From: NAT127 sp034717695
Lineage (GTDB): Bacteria; Pseudomonadota; Gammaproteobacteria; Pseudomonadales; Porticoccaceae
Length of the DNA: 64,000 nucleotides
Assembly: GCA_034717695.1 (NCBI GenBank)
Contig: JAYELS010000071.1
Location: 1-64,000 of the forward strand
Reading direction: 5' to 3'
Position 1 is the stretch's first letter. The number at the start of each line of letters is the position of its first letter. The notes beneath the pieces were generated by a model, which saw only the letters and a program-made list of their open reading frames with translations, was not told where the DNA came from and searched no databases. The position numbers and the translations under genes were made by a program. Below, piece by piece: positions 24,413-33,397 of this stretch.

Positions 24413-25453
24413 ATGGCCAACCACCTCCTCGATCTGCTCCGCCATTGGCACGCCGGCCGCGACGCCGGCGGCTGGGTGCTGGGCACTGTTTACGCCACCG
24501 AAGGGCCCAGCTACCGCAAGGCGGGGGCGATGATGCTGTTCAACGACCTGGGCCAGCAGTTCGGCCTGTTGAGCGGCGGCTGCCTGGAGGCGGATATCCA
24601 CCGCCATGCCCGGCGGGCCCTGGCCTCGGAGCAGGCCTTGCTACTTGCCTACGACGGTTCCGACGAGGACGACCTGTCCTTCCAGCTGGGTATCGGCTGC
24701 GGCGGCCTGGTGCGCATCCTGCTCCAGCCCGTCACCGCCGCCAGCGATTGGCTCGACCTGCCGGCGCTGCTCGCCGCCCTCGAGCAGCGCCGCGGGGGGC
24801 ACTATCGCCAGCGCATCCTGGGCAACGCCCCGCCCCGGGCCCGGTTCGTGCCGGGGCTTCAGGCGGGGGTTCTGTCCCCGCGGGGCGCGCTGACGGAGGA
24901 TGGGGAGGGCACCTGGCTCGACACCCCGGTGGGGCGACCGCTCCACCTCTTGGTGGTGGGCGGTGGCAGCGATGCCCGCCCCCTGGTGGCCCTCGCCAGC
25001 GGGCTGGGTTGGGAGGTCACCCTGTGCGATCCGCGCCCGGCCAATGCCCGGTGGGAATACTTCCCGGCGGCGGCCAGCATCCTGCGCTGCGATCCCGGCG
25101 AGTTGCCCGCCGAGGCACTCTTCCCCCATGTCGACGCCGCCGTGGTGATGACCCACAACCTGGGCCTCGACGCCCGGGCAATGGTGGCATTGCAGGGTTC
25201 CTCGGCCCGCTACCTGGCCCTCATCGGCCCGGCGCGGCGGCGGCGGGAGGTGCTCGAGCTCGCCGGGCTCCCGGAGCAGGGGCTGTCGATACCGGTGCAT
25301 GGACCTGCGGGGCTCGACCTCGGCGCCGAGCTGCCGGAGGGGGTGGCCCTGTCGATCCTCGCCGAGTGCCACGGGGTGGTGACGGGGGCAAGCATCGTCC
25401 CGCTCAGCGACCCCGCACGGGCGCGGCTGCCCATCTCCCGGGATCGTCCATGA
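24413..25453 (+). CDS. xdhC: XdhC-family molybdoenzyme maturation protein
   Basis: A 346-residue XdhC/CoxI-type protein. The N-terminal XdhC_CoxI domain has LGTVYATEGPSYRKAGAMML and SGGCLEADI; the C-terminal Rossmann domain has LLVVGGGSDARPLVALA and ends AECHGVVTGAS. Such proteins insert sulfurated molybdenum cofactor into xanthine-oxidase-family enzymes. I chose the ATG at 24413 after GGGAG; an earlier open frame lacks a start codon of quality. Its stop overlaps the next start (ATGA), tying it to the cytidylyltransferase-like gene and functionally to the iorAB pair downstream. Confidence 0.9.
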   Translation: MANHLLDLLRHWHAGRDAGGWVLGTVYATEGPSYRKAGAMMLFNDLGQQFGLLSGGCLEADIHRHARRALASEQALLLAYDGSDEDDLSFQLGIGCGGLVRILLQPVTAASDWLDLPALLAALEQRRGGHYRQRILGNAPPRARFVPGLQAGVLSPRGALTEDGEGTWLDTPVGRPLHLLVVGGGSDARPLVALASGLGWEVTLCDPRPANARWEYFPAAASILRCDPGELPAEALFPHVDAAVVMTHNLGLDARAMVALQGSSARYLALIGPARRRREVLELAGLPEQGLSIPVHGPAGLDLGAELPEGVALSILAECHGVVTGASIVPLSDPARARLPISRDRP

Positions 25454-26034
25454 CCCGCGCCGGTGGACGGGTCGCCGCCCTGGTGCTGGCCGCCGGGGCA
25501 TCGCGGCGCTTTGGCGCGGTCAAGCTGCTGGCGCCCCTCGATGGTCGCCCGCTGCTGGCCCGCAGCCTCGCGGTGGCGGAGGCGGTGCTGCCGGGGCGGG
25601 TGACCCTGGTGCTCGGCGCCCACGGCAATGATCTCGCCCCCCATGCCGATGGCGCCCGGGTGATCCACAATCCGCGCTGGGCGGAGGGGCTGTCGTCGTC
25701 CATCGCCGCTGGCGTTGCCAGCCTTGGCGAGGAGGTGGACCATGTGCTGCTGTTGCTGGCGGACCAGGTGGCGCTCACCCCCACCCATCTGGCGGGGCTG
25801 GTGGACCATCACCTGAGCCGCGTCCACCCCGGCATCAGCTGCGCCCGCTACGGCGGAGTGCTGGGCATTCCGGCGCTGTTTGCCCGGGAGTGGTTTCCGA
25901 CCCTTTTGAACCTGCGGGGGGACAGGGGCGCCCGGGACCTGCTGCGTAGTGACTGGGCGCGGCCCGTGGTGGTGGACATGCCGGAGGCGGCCATCGACAT
26001 CGACACCCCGGAGGATCTCGACAGCTACCGCTGA
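25450..26034 (+). CDS. mocA: MocA/MobA-like nucleotidyltransferase (molybdenum cofactor cytidylyltransferase candidate)
   Basis: A 194-residue NTP-transferase. The nucleotide motif is LVLAAGASRRFGAVKLL, followed by WAEGLSSSIAAGV and LLLLADQVAL, all characteristic of MocA-type CTP:molybdopterin cytidylyltransferases rather than the GTP-using MobA. MocA makes the cytidine-dinucleotide cofactor used by xanthine-oxidase-family hydroxylases such as the iorAB-like pair next door. It overlaps xdhC by 4 bp. Cofactor specificity is inferred from family and neighbours. Confidence 0.85.
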   Translation: MTRAGGRVAALVLAAGASRRFGAVKLLAPLDGRPLLARSLAVAEAVLPGRVTLVLGAHGNDLAPHADGARVIHNPRWAEGLSSSIAAGVASLGEEVDHVLLLLADQVALTPTHLAGLVDHHLSRVHPGISCARYGGVLGIPALFAREWFPTLLNLRGDRGARDLLRSDWARPVVVDMPEAAIDIDTPEDLDSYR

Positions 26035-26056
26035 TCCGGCCCGCCGGTGGACTTTT

Positions 26057-26085
26057 TTGCCAGACTGCGCTGATTGGTCTACATT
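26057..26085 (+). promoter_or_regulatory. Sigma-70-type promoter before iorA
   Basis: TTGCCA, a 17-bp spacer and TACATT lie about 90 bp before the iorA-like start. Five of six -35 positions and four of six -10 positions match consensus. It would give iorAB its own transcript as well as read-through from mocA. Confidence 0.5.
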
Positions 26086-26171
26086 GGCTCCGGTCAGCCA
26101 ACATCACTCTGCCTCGCCGTCCCGCCGGCAACCCTGCCCGGGGCGCCCATCGGCTTCACAGGGAGTTCCCC

Positions 26172-26645
26172 ATGCCTGTTTCCCTCACCGTCAACGGACA
26201 GCTGCAATCCGTGGATGTCGATCCCGACACCCCGCTCCTGTGGGTGCTGCGGGACCACCTGCACCTCACCGGCACCAAGTACGGCTGCGGTATCGCCCAG
26301 TGCGGCGCCTGCACCGTGCACCTCAACGGCCAGCCGGTGCGGGCCTGCTCGATACCGGTGGGCGCCGTGGACGGCCAGCAGCTGAGCACCATCGAGGGCG
26401 CCGCGAGCCCGGCGGCGAGGGCCCTGCAAGAGGCCTGGGAGGATCTCGCCGTGTACCAGTGCGGCTATTGCCAGTCCGGGCAATTGATGTCGGCGATTCA
26501 CCTCCTGGAACAGAACCCGAACCCGGACGACGCCGCCATCGACCAGGCCATGGGGGGCAACATCTGCCGCTGCGCCACCTATGGCCGCATCCGCGCCGGC
26601 ATCAAACGGGCGGCATCGGCGCTGGCCGGGGAGGTGAAGGCATGA
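26172..26645 (+). CDS. iorA: 2Fe-2S subunit of an isoquinoline/aldehyde-oxidoreductase-type hydroxylase
   Basis: A 157-residue two-domain ferredoxin subunit. The plant-type 2Fe-2S ligands are C39, C44, C47 and C59; the second, helical-domain cluster ligands are C97, C100, C132 and C134 (QCGYCQSGQ, GGNICRC). It passes electrons from the molybdenum centre of the large subunit. The next gene starts inside its stop (ATGA). There is no FAD subunit, which matches IorAB-type enzymes that use a cytochrome or other acceptor. Confidence 0.93.
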   Translation: MPVSLTVNGQLQSVDVDPDTPLLWVLRDHLHLTGTKYGCGIAQCGACTVHLNGQPVRACSIPVGAVDGQQLSTIEGAASPAARALQEAWEDLAVYQCGYCQSGQLMSAIHLLEQNPNPDDAAIDQAMGGNICRCATYGRIRAGIKRAASALAGEVKA

Positions 26646-28801
26646 ACGGCCCAGAGTCCCTTTCCCGCCGCCTGTTCCTGGTGCGCGGCGCCCAGGCCGC
26701 CGGCCTCACCCTGGGGGTTGCCCTGGCTCCCGGTTTGCGGGCCGCCGACGGCCATACCGGGGCCACCGCCAAGGCCGCCGAGGCGCGCCTTGAGGCCAGC
26801 GCCTTCGTCGCCCTGACCCCGGACAACAGGGTCGTCATCACCATCAAGCACATGGAGATGGGCCAGGGTACCTACACCGGCCTCGCCACCATCGTCGCGG
26901 AGGAGCTGGACGCCGCCTGGAATCAGGTGGAGGTGGTGGCCGCGCCGGCGGATGAACGCTACAAGAACACCCTCATCGGCATGCAGATCACCGGCGGCAG
27001 TACCGCCATCGCCAATTCCTGGACCCAGATGCGGGAAGCGGGGGCCGCCGTGCGCCAGATGCTGCTGGCCGCCGCCAGTGCCGAGTGGCAGGTGCCGGTG
27101 GCCGAGCTCCGCACCCGCTCGGGGGAGGTGCTCCACGGCCCGTCCGGGCGCCGCGCCACCTACGGCGAGCTGAGTGTCGCCGCCACCGCCCAGCCCCTGC
27201 CCACCGCCGTCACCCTCAAGGACCCCGGGGATTTCACCCTGGTGGGCAAGCAGCGGTTGCGGCGCAAGGACTTGGGCAAGACCGACGGCAGCGCCCTCTT
27301 CACCCAGGACGTGCACTGGCCGGGGATGCTCACCGCCGTGGTGGCCCACCCGCCGGTTTTCGGCGGCAAGCTCAAAAGCGTCGATGATGCCGCCGCCCGG
27401 GCCATGCCGGGGGTGGTGGCGGTGCTGGAGATTCCCACCGGTGTCGCGGTCCTTGCCGAGACCTTCTGGCAGGCCGACCAGGCCCGCAAGGCCCTGCGCC
27501 TGGAATGGGACGAGGGCGAGGGCGCGACCCTGTCCTCCTCCGGGCTGATCGCCGAGTACCGCGCCCTGGCCCGTCAGCCCGGCGCCCTGGCCCGGGGCGA
27601 GGGTGATGCCGAGGGGGTGCTCGCCGGCGCCAAGCGGGTCCTGTCCGCGGAGTACGTGGTGCCCTTCCTCGCCCACGCCGCCATGGAGCCCATGAACTGC
27701 GTGCTGCACCACACCGCCGGGGGCGTCGAGCTGTGGTACGGCTGCCAGAGCCAGACCCTCGACCAGAAAAATGTCGCGGCGGTGTTTGGCCTGCCCCCCG
27801 AGAAGGTCAAGATCAACACCCTCTACGCCGGTGGCAGCTTTGGCCGCCGCGCCAGCTTCGACGGCGACTACGTGGTGGAAACCGCCCAGATCGCCAAGGC
27901 CTACGGCAAGCCGGTGCCCATCAAGCTGGTGTGGACCCGGGAGGACGACACCCGGGCCGGCCGCTACCGGCCCCTCTATGTCCACCGGGTGGAGGCGACC
28001 CTGGACGACAACGGGGCGGTGAGCGCCTGGCGCCAGCGGGTGGTGGGCCAGTCCATCATGGGTCTTGCGGAGCGGGAGGTGGACCGCACCACGGTGGAGG
28101 GGCTGCGCAATATGCCCTATGCCATCCCCAACCTGCGCATCGAGTCCCTGAACACCCGCCTGCCGGTGTCGCCCCACTGGTGGCGCAGCGTCGGTTCCAC
28201 CCACAACGCCTTCGCCATCGAGAGCTTCATCGACGAGCTGGCCCGGGAAGCGGGCCGCGACCCGGTGGAGTTTCGCCTGGCGATGCTCGGGGATCACCCC
28301 CGGCACAGGGCGGTACTGCAGCTGGCCGCCGACAAAAGTGGCTGGGGCAAGCCCCTGCCGGAGGGCCGCTACCAGGGGGTGGCGCTGCACGAGTCGTTCA
28401 GCAGCTATGTGGCCCAGGTGGCGGAAGTCGCCCGCCAGCCCGACGGCCGCTTCAAGGTGGTGAAGGTGACCTGCGCGGTGGACTGCGGCATCGCCGTCAA
28501 CCCCGACGTGATCCGCGCCCAGATGGAAGGCGGCATCGGCTTTGGGCTCTCGCCCCTGATGTACAGCGCCATCACCCTCGACAAGGGGCGGGCGGTGGAG
28601 GGCAACTTCGACGGCTACCGGGTGATTCGCATCGGCGACATGCCGGAGGTGGCGGTGCATATCCTGCCCTCCGCCGAGCCCCCCACGGGGGTGGGCGAGC
28701 CGGGCACCCCGGTGATCGCCCCGGCGGTGGCCAATGCCCTCTTTGCCGCCACCGGCAAGCGCTTCCGGGAGCTGCCCGTCGGGCCCGATCTGTTCGCCTG
28801 A
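26642..28801 (+). CDS. iorB: Molybdopterin-binding subunit of an iorB-like hydroxylase
   Basis: A 719-residue xanthine-oxidase-family large subunit with an N-terminal Tat signal (SRRLFLV followed by a hydrophobic stretch ending LRAAD), so it is exported folded, with its small subunit as passenger. Signatures include VVITIKHMEMGQGTYTGL, AHAAMEPMNC, GGSFGRR and the C-terminal E-P-P-T-G-V-G-E-P-G-T-P segment, whose Glu is the catalytic base of the family. Substrates of relatives include isoquinoline, nicotinate and aldehydes; the substrate here is not deducible. It is coupled to iorA and supported by xdhC and mocA upstream. Confidence 0.93.
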   Translation: MNGPESLSRRLFLVRGAQAAGLTLGVALAPGLRAADGHTGATAKAAEARLEASAFVALTPDNRVVITIKHMEMGQGTYTGLATIVAEELDAAWNQVEVVAAPADERYKNTLIGMQITGGSTAIANSWTQMREAGAAVRQMLLAAASAEWQVPVAELRTRSGEVLHGPSGRRATYGELSVAATAQPLPTAVTLKDPGDFTLVGKQRLRRKDLGKTDGSALFTQDVHWPGMLTAVVAHPPVFGGKLKSVDDAAARAMPGVVAVLEIPTGVAVLAETFWQADQARKALRLEWDEGEGATLSSSGLIAEYRALARQPGALARGEGDAEGVLAGAKRVLSAEYVVPFLAHAAMEPMNCVLHHTAGGVELWYGCQSQTLDQKNVAAVFGLPPEKVKINTLYAGGSFGRRASFDGDYVVETAQIAKAYGKPVPIKLVWTREDDTRAGRYRPLYVHRVEATLDDNGAVSAWRQRVVGQSIMGLAEREVDRTTVEGLRNMPYAIPNLRIESLNTRLPVSPHWWRSVGSTHNAFAIESFIDELAREAGRDPVEFRLAMLGDHPRHRAVLQLAADKSGWGKPLPEGRYQGVALHESFSSYVAQVAEVARQPDGRFKVVKVTCAVDCGIAVNPDVIRAQMEGGIGFGLSPLMYSAITLDKGRAVEGNFDGYRVIRIGDMPEVAVHILPSAEPPTGVGEPGTPVIAPAVANALFAATGKRFRELPVGPDLFA

Positions 28802-28814
28802 CCCCGTAAACGAC

Positions 28815-28840
28815 GACGCCCGGGTTTTCACCCGGGCGTC
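28815..28840. terminator. Bidirectional terminator between iorB and the P450 gene
   Basis: A perfect 10-bp stem (GACGCCCGGG / CCCGGGCGTC) with a TTTTCA loop lies between two convergent genes. It lacks a long T-tract, so termination may be partial. Confidence 0.6.
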
Positions 28841-28903
28841 CCGTTGTGGCCTTCCCGTTCTCTCCCCGAAGGGAGCGGGGATTCAGCCGGGGCCTTCCTT
28901 CAC

Positions 28904-30244
28904 TCAGACATCCCAGAGGACATGGATGCTGTCGGCCCCCCGCAGCTGCATGCCGCGGATCACCGGCTTCGGATAGGCCGGGTCGAGGCGCAGGTTGGGG
29001 AGATCGAGCAGCAGATCGAGGGCGACTTCCATCTCGGTGCGGGCGATGTGCATGCCCATGCAGGTGTGGGCGCCGAAGCCGAAGCTGAGGGCCGGGCGCA
29101 TGGGGCGCTCGATCCACAGCTCGTCGGGGCGCTCGTACTTGTCCGGATCCCGGTTGGCCGCGGCCACGCACAGGGACACGGCGGTGCCCTTGGGAATGGT
29201 GACGCCGCTCACCACCATGTCCTTGTCGGCGACGCGGGCGAGGTAGGCCGCGGTGGGCTCGAGGCGCATGGTCTCGGTGATGGTCTGGGGGATCAGGGAG
29301 CGGTCCTGGCGGACCTTTTCCATCACCTCGGGGTTCTCCAGCAGCTGCACCATCATGTTGGCGAAGGTGCGGCTGGTGGTCTCCCCGGCGGCGAGCAGCA
29401 GCATGCGCACGAAGTTGGCGATGTCCTCGTCGCTGAACTTGCGGCCCTCGTACTCGACGCTGAGCATGAAGCCGATCAGGTCGTCACGCTGCTCCCCGGA
29501 GGCGCGCCGGGCGGCGATGATGGGCAGCACATGCTGGTACAGCTCGATGCCCGCCTGCATGGCGATGGGCATGGTCTTGGCGGTGGTCTCCGCATCGAAC
29601 TGGGGGCCGGCGAGGATGCGCAGGGCGAGACCGGCGAACTTCATCACCGCCTCCCGGTCCTCGGGGAAGCCGAACAGGGAGTAGATCACCCACACCGGGA
29701 AGGGCAGGGCGAATTCCTGCACCAGGTCGGCCTTGCCCTGGGGCTTCAACACATCGATGAAATCCTTCTGCAGGATCGGGCGGATCAGGGTGTCGCGGAA
29801 GCGGCGCGCCACCGGCAGCAGGAAGGGGGGCATCAGCAGGTTGCGGAAGCTCTTGTGCTGCTCCCCGTCCATGGCGGTGAGCAGCAGGTTGTCCACCGCC
29901 GCGCCGAAGCCGTCGCCGACGATGTAGCTCTTCCAGTTCTCGGTATCCCGGAGGATGCTCATCACATCGTCGTACTTGAAGATGGTCATCACCGGGCGAC
30001 CGCTGCCGGCGTAGTCCGCCTGGCTTGGCACCCGGTACTTGGCGAGGATATCCCCCTGCATCACTGGGCATTTGCTGCGCAGCTCGGCGTACATGGGGTA
30101 GGGGTGGGGGTCGCTGAGGGTGCCGGTGTAGGTGTCGCTGACCGCCAGGAAGTCCTGGGTCATCTGGTCGAGGGTTGAGGTCTGGGTGTCTGTCACGGCT
30201 GTGGTCCTGTTATCGGAGGGGTGGGGAGCTATCGGCGGATTCAT
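28904..30244 (-). CDS. Cytochrome P450
   Basis: A 446-residue soluble bacterial P450. The I-helix motif is AAGETTSR, the K-helix ExxR is ETMR, and the heme-binding loop is FGFGAHTCMG near residue 388, whose Cys is the axial ligand. No ferredoxin or reductase gene is adjacent, so electrons must come from elsewhere. It is followed on the same strand, across a terminator, by a TonB-dependent receptor gene, a pairing seen for P450s that act on imported terpenes, sterols or hydrocarbons. The substrate is unknown. Confidence 0.95.
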   Translation of the reverse strand: MNPPIAPHPSDNRTTAVTDTQTSTLDQMTQDFLAVSDTYTGTLSDPHPYPMYAELRSKCPVMQGDILAKYRVPSQADYAGSGRPVMTIFKYDDVMSILRDTENWKSYIVGDGFGAAVDNLLLTAMDGEQHKSFRNLLMPPFLLPVARRFRDTLIRPILQKDFIDVLKPQGKADLVQEFALPFPVWVIYSLFGFPEDREAVMKFAGLALRILAGPQFDAETTAKTMPIAMQAGIELYQHVLPIIAARRASGEQRDDLIGFMLSVEYEGRKFSDEDIANFVRMLLLAAGETTSRTFANMMVQLLENPEVMEKVRQDRSLIPQTITETMRLEPTAAYLARVADKDMVVSGVTIPKGTAVSLCVAAANRDPDKYERPDELWIERPMRPALSFGFGAHTCMGMHIARTEMEVALDLLLDLPNLRLDPAYPKPVIRGMQLRGADSIHVLWDV

Positions 30245-30368
30245 GCCGGGTATGCGGCGATGATCGGACCAACAACATAGAAAGAATGTGGCCGGAGTAC
30301 AACCGAGGCGGCCAGGGGTGGTGGCCGTTATCGGGCAGTTACACGATCATTGTGCGGTTTCGGACATG

Positions 30369-30392
30369 AAAAAGCCGGCCCGAAGGCCGGCT
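30369..30392 (-). terminator. Rho-independent terminator of the TonB receptor gene
   Basis: On the reverse strand AGCCGGCC-TTCG-GGCCGGCT followed by five Ts, with the very stable TTCG loop. A second stem (GGCACGCC/GGCGTGCC, 30404-30423) precedes it. It separates the receptor gene from the P450 gene. Confidence 0.85.
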
Positions 30393-30438
30393 GCAAGGGG
30401 TTCGGCACGCCTTGCGGCGTGCCGGATCAAGGGGTGGA

Positions 30439-32859
30439 TCAGAAGCGGTACTCGACGCTCGCCCCGTAGGTGCGGGGGTTGCCCTGGTTGTGGAGCAGGA
30501 AGCCCAGGGCCGTCCAGCTTTCGAACACGTTGGTGGCGTACTCCTCGTCCGTCAGGTTGCGGCCCCAGATGGCGAGCTCGATGTTGGGGTTGTTGAGGGT
30601 CAGGGACAGGCGACCGTTCAGCAGACCGTAACCGTCGATGGAGGCGTTCTTGTTGACGAAGGCCGCCGCCGCGATGCTCGCCGCGTCACCGGGGGTGCCG
30701 GTGGTGGTGACGATGGCCTGGTCATCCACGTAGGCGTAGTCGAGGAATGCCCGCAGTTCGCCCACCTCCAGGTTGAAGGTCTGGCTGGCGCCGATGCTGT
30801 AGCTGAACTCCGGCAGGCGCGGCAGTTCCTCGCCACTGCGGTCGACGATGATGGGGTTGGCGGTGGTGCCGCGGACTTCGTTGAAGGTGCCGCTGACGTA
30901 CTCCCCGTCCATGGCGGAGGCGGAGAAGTTCAGCTCGAAGCCCTCCCACAGCAGGGCGGTCATCTCCAGCTCGATACCCTGGATCTCGGTGTCGCCGGTG
31001 TTGGTGTTGAACTGGGTGAGACCGGTGCCGGCGCTGTTGAAGGCGTTGATGATGCGCTGGACGTCCTCGCCCTCCATGTAGAACGCCGCCACGTTGGCCC
31101 GTACCCGGCTGTCGAGGAATTCGGTCTTGGCGCCGATCTCGAAGTCGGTGACGGTCTCCGGATCCACCGCGAAGGTGAACGGCGGTGGTACTTCCCGGGT
31201 GTTCAGGCTGCCGGCCATGGAGGCGCGGCTGTGCTTGGCGTACAGGAAGGTGTCGTCGTTCAGCTGGTAGTCGAGGCTGATGACGTAGGCGGGGTAGCTG
31301 AAGGAGGCGTCCTCCCGCACGTTACAGTTGCGCAGCGGAGTGGCCCGCGCCTGGGCGGTGGTGAGGCTCGGGTTGCCGAGCTCGGTGCCGGTCAGGCCGC
31401 AGTTGATGGGCTTGCCGGGCTGGGGGATGTAGTTGGCGTTGGGCGCCCGCTCGATATCCCGGGTATCCCGGGTGTAGCGGTAGCCGGCGGTGAGGCGCAG
31501 CTGCTCGGTGATCTCGTAGTTGCCCTGCAGGAACACGCCGTCGGAGGTGCCCGCGTACTCGGAGTAGGTGTTGCGGTAATCGAAGGGAATCAGGTTGTAG
31601 GGAATGCCCAGGTTCTGGATGAACACCCCGAACTGGTGGGCGTGGGAGAACTCGTAGCCGCCCTCCTCGAAGTGGTACACGCCGCCGATCAGGTTCAGCT
31701 TGCCGATGTCGCCGGAGAGTTGCAGCTCCTGGCTGAACTGGTGGTGGCCGTACTCGGAGTAGAAGGCGATGATATCCACCGGCGAGCCGTCCAGGTCGTT
31801 CTGGTTGCCGCTGACGCTCTCCCGGTAGGCGGTGATGGAGCGCAGCTCTGCGCCGCCCAGGTCCACCTTGAAGTCGAGGGTGGAGCCGGTGACCTTGTGG
31901 TGGTTCTGGGGGGTCATGATGTCGTTGTCGAGCACGGCGGTGCGCACGTTGCCGAAGGTCTTGTCGAAGCGACCCTCGAAATCCCGGGGGTTGAAGCCGG
32001 AGGCGGCGAACAGCTGGGCCACGGTGGGCAGGGTGGGTGCCGCCCGGGCGTTGTCGTTGAAGGCGACCACGGTGGTGGGGGTGCCGTTGTCCTTGTAGTA
32101 CTCGTGGTCCATGGAGAAGAAGACTTCGTAATTGCCTTCCGTCGGGCTGTAGAGCACCGAGCCCCGGGCCGAGTAGCTCTCGTCGACGTCCTTGAAGCCC
32201 TCGCTGTAGTAGGGGTTGTCGTAGTAGCCATCGCGCTCGTTGTAGCGGTAGGCGAAGCGGGTGGCCAGCTCGTCGGTGACGGGCAGGTTGAGGACGCCCT
32301 CGACGTTGTAGAAGTCGTAGTTGCCCACCTCGGCCTTGACCCGACCTTCGAATTCATTGGTGGGTTTGTTGGTCTGGATGGTCAGTGCGCCACCGGTGGT
32401 GTTGCGGCCGAACAGGGTGCCCTGGGGGCCGCGCAGCACTTCCACCTGGCCAACATCGAGGAAGCCCAGGTTGCTGCCGATGGGGCGGCCGAGGTAGACG
32501 CCGTCGATGTACACGCCCACGGCGGCGTCGGTCACCGAGTTGGGGCTGTTCTGGGCCTGGCCGCGAATCGCGGTGTAGATGATGCTGGCGGGGCCGGTAC
32601 CACCGGTGCCTATGGTAAGGCTGGGCGCGGTGCGCTGCAGGTCGTCCATTTTCAGGATGCCCTTGTCCACCAGCATCCCCTCGGTCATGGCCGTCACGGC
32701 GACGGGGGTGGTTTGCAGGCTTTCATCGGTTTTCCGCGCGGTGACGACGATTTCCTCGAGCGTCGCCTGGGCTGCGGCGAGGCCGGGGGTGGCGGCGAGA
32801 ACGGTGTAGAGCGAAAGACGGGTAAAGGAACGGAGTGAACGGTGCTTGTGGTTCATCAT
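30439..32859 (-). CDS. TonB-dependent outer-membrane receptor
   Basis: An 806-residue receptor with a signal peptide (ending LAAAQA). The plug starts with the TonB-box-like LEEIVVTARK, followed by DAAVGVYIDGVYLGR and VEVLRGPQGTLFGRNTTGG. The barrel is rich in aromatic strands and ends in EYRF, the usual final Phe for barrel insertion. The sequence type (IVVTARK, GVYIDGVY) belongs to the large group that imports hydrophobic or unknown organic compounds in marine and degradative proteobacteria rather than to clear siderophore receptors. An adjacent start (32856) is equally possible. A role in uptake of the P450 substrate is inference. Confidence 0.93.
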   Translation of the reverse strand: MMNHKHRSLRSFTRLSLYTVLAATPGLAAAQATLEEIVVTARKTDESLQTTPVAVTAMTEGMLVDKGILKMDDLQRTAPSLTIGTGGTGPASIIYTAIRGQAQNSPNSVTDAAVGVYIDGVYLGRPIGSNLGFLDVGQVEVLRGPQGTLFGRNTTGGALTIQTNKPTNEFEGRVKAEVGNYDFYNVEGVLNLPVTDELATRFAYRYNERDGYYDNPYYSEGFKDVDESYSARGSVLYSPTEGNYEVFFSMDHEYYKDNGTPTTVVAFNDNARAAPTLPTVAQLFAASGFNPRDFEGRFDKTFGNVRTAVLDNDIMTPQNHHKVTGSTLDFKVDLGGAELRSITAYRESVSGNQNDLDGSPVDIIAFYSEYGHHQFSQELQLSGDIGKLNLIGGVYHFEEGGYEFSHAHQFGVFIQNLGIPYNLIPFDYRNTYSEYAGTSDGVFLQGNYEITEQLRLTAGYRYTRDTRDIERAPNANYIPQPGKPINCGLTGTELGNPSLTTAQARATPLRNCNVREDASFSYPAYVISLDYQLNDDTFLYAKHSRASMAGSLNTREVPPPFTFAVDPETVTDFEIGAKTEFLDSRVRANVAAFYMEGEDVQRIINAFNSAGTGLTQFNTNTGDTEIQGIELEMTALLWEGFELNFSASAMDGEYVSGTFNEVRGTTANPIIVDRSGEELPRLPEFSYSIGASQTFNLEVGELRAFLDYAYVDDQAIVTTTGTPGDAASIAAAAFVNKNASIDGYGLLNGRLSLTLNNPNIELAIWGRNLTDEEYATNVFESWTALGFLLHNQGNPRTYGASVEYRF

Positions 32860-33118
32860 GGATTCCCCCTCAAGGGTAGTGCAACGTCCTTGTAGTTATC
32901 GTTGCTGGTTGAGTCGGTCAGTACCCACAGACTGTTGGGATTCTAAGACGCCTGTTTGTACTGGCAACAACGATATTCCCGAAAAATGAATTTATCAATG
33001 GAATTTTTTCTGTTCTGGCGTGTCTCCGGCCATTCGCCGCGACCGGCTGGTGGGGCGGGGGCGGCCCGGGTTGCGCGCTTGTTATACAACGCCGTTGCGC
33101 CTAGAATCCCCGCCCTGC
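32860..33118. other. Divergent intergenic region, AT-rich
   Basis: This stretch separates the TonB receptor (leftward) from the cobalamin operon (rightward). It is noticeably AT-rich between 32941 and 33010 (for example AATTTATCAATGGAATTTTTTC), as expected for promoters, but I cannot assign clean -35/-10 pairs. The leftward gene has GAGGGGG before its start. I see no gene here. Confidence 0.5.
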
Positions 33119-33312
33119 ATCAGGTGCCTGCTCGCCGCCCCCGCCAGGGGCGGCTGGAACAGGTTAAACGGGAAGTGTGGTGCGTCCCGGGCATGATCTT
33201 GGCTGCCCCGGACAACGCCACCGCTGCCCCCGCAACGGTGAACAGCGCAAGCTGCAAGCCCGAAACCGGCCCGATGACGTTGCTGCAACGATGGAGCGGA
33301 GGGCTTTGTCGG
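33119..33312 (+). promoter_or_regulatory. Cobalamin riboswitch
   Basis: The conserved elements appear in order: GGTTAAACGGGAA near 33165, GCCCCCGCAACGGT near 33226-33240, and the B12 box AGCCCGAAACCGGCC at 33257-33271. Spacing and order match the btuB-type adenosylcobalamin riboswitch. The next gene encodes a BtuB-like receptor and heads a cobalamin uptake operon. Exact ends are estimated. Confidence 0.93.
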
Positions 33313-33357
33313 TGGCCGTTTGCCTGCCCCCGTTGGCCCTCGCCACTCTCGTCCCTC

Positions 33358-33391
33358 CCTCAATCCTTGTGTTTGCTGTTTTCGATTGAGG
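33358..33391 (+). promoter_or_regulatory. Ribosome-binding-site-sequestering hairpin of the cobalamin leader
   Basis: CCTCAATC (33358-33365) is the exact complement of GATTGAGG (33384-33391), and the latter contains the GAGG ribosome-binding site of btuB, 6 nt before the ATG at 33398. The 18-nt loop is AT-rich. This is the expected form of a translational expression platform for the riboswitch just upstream. Confidence 0.7.
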
Positions 33392-33397
33392 ATCGTC

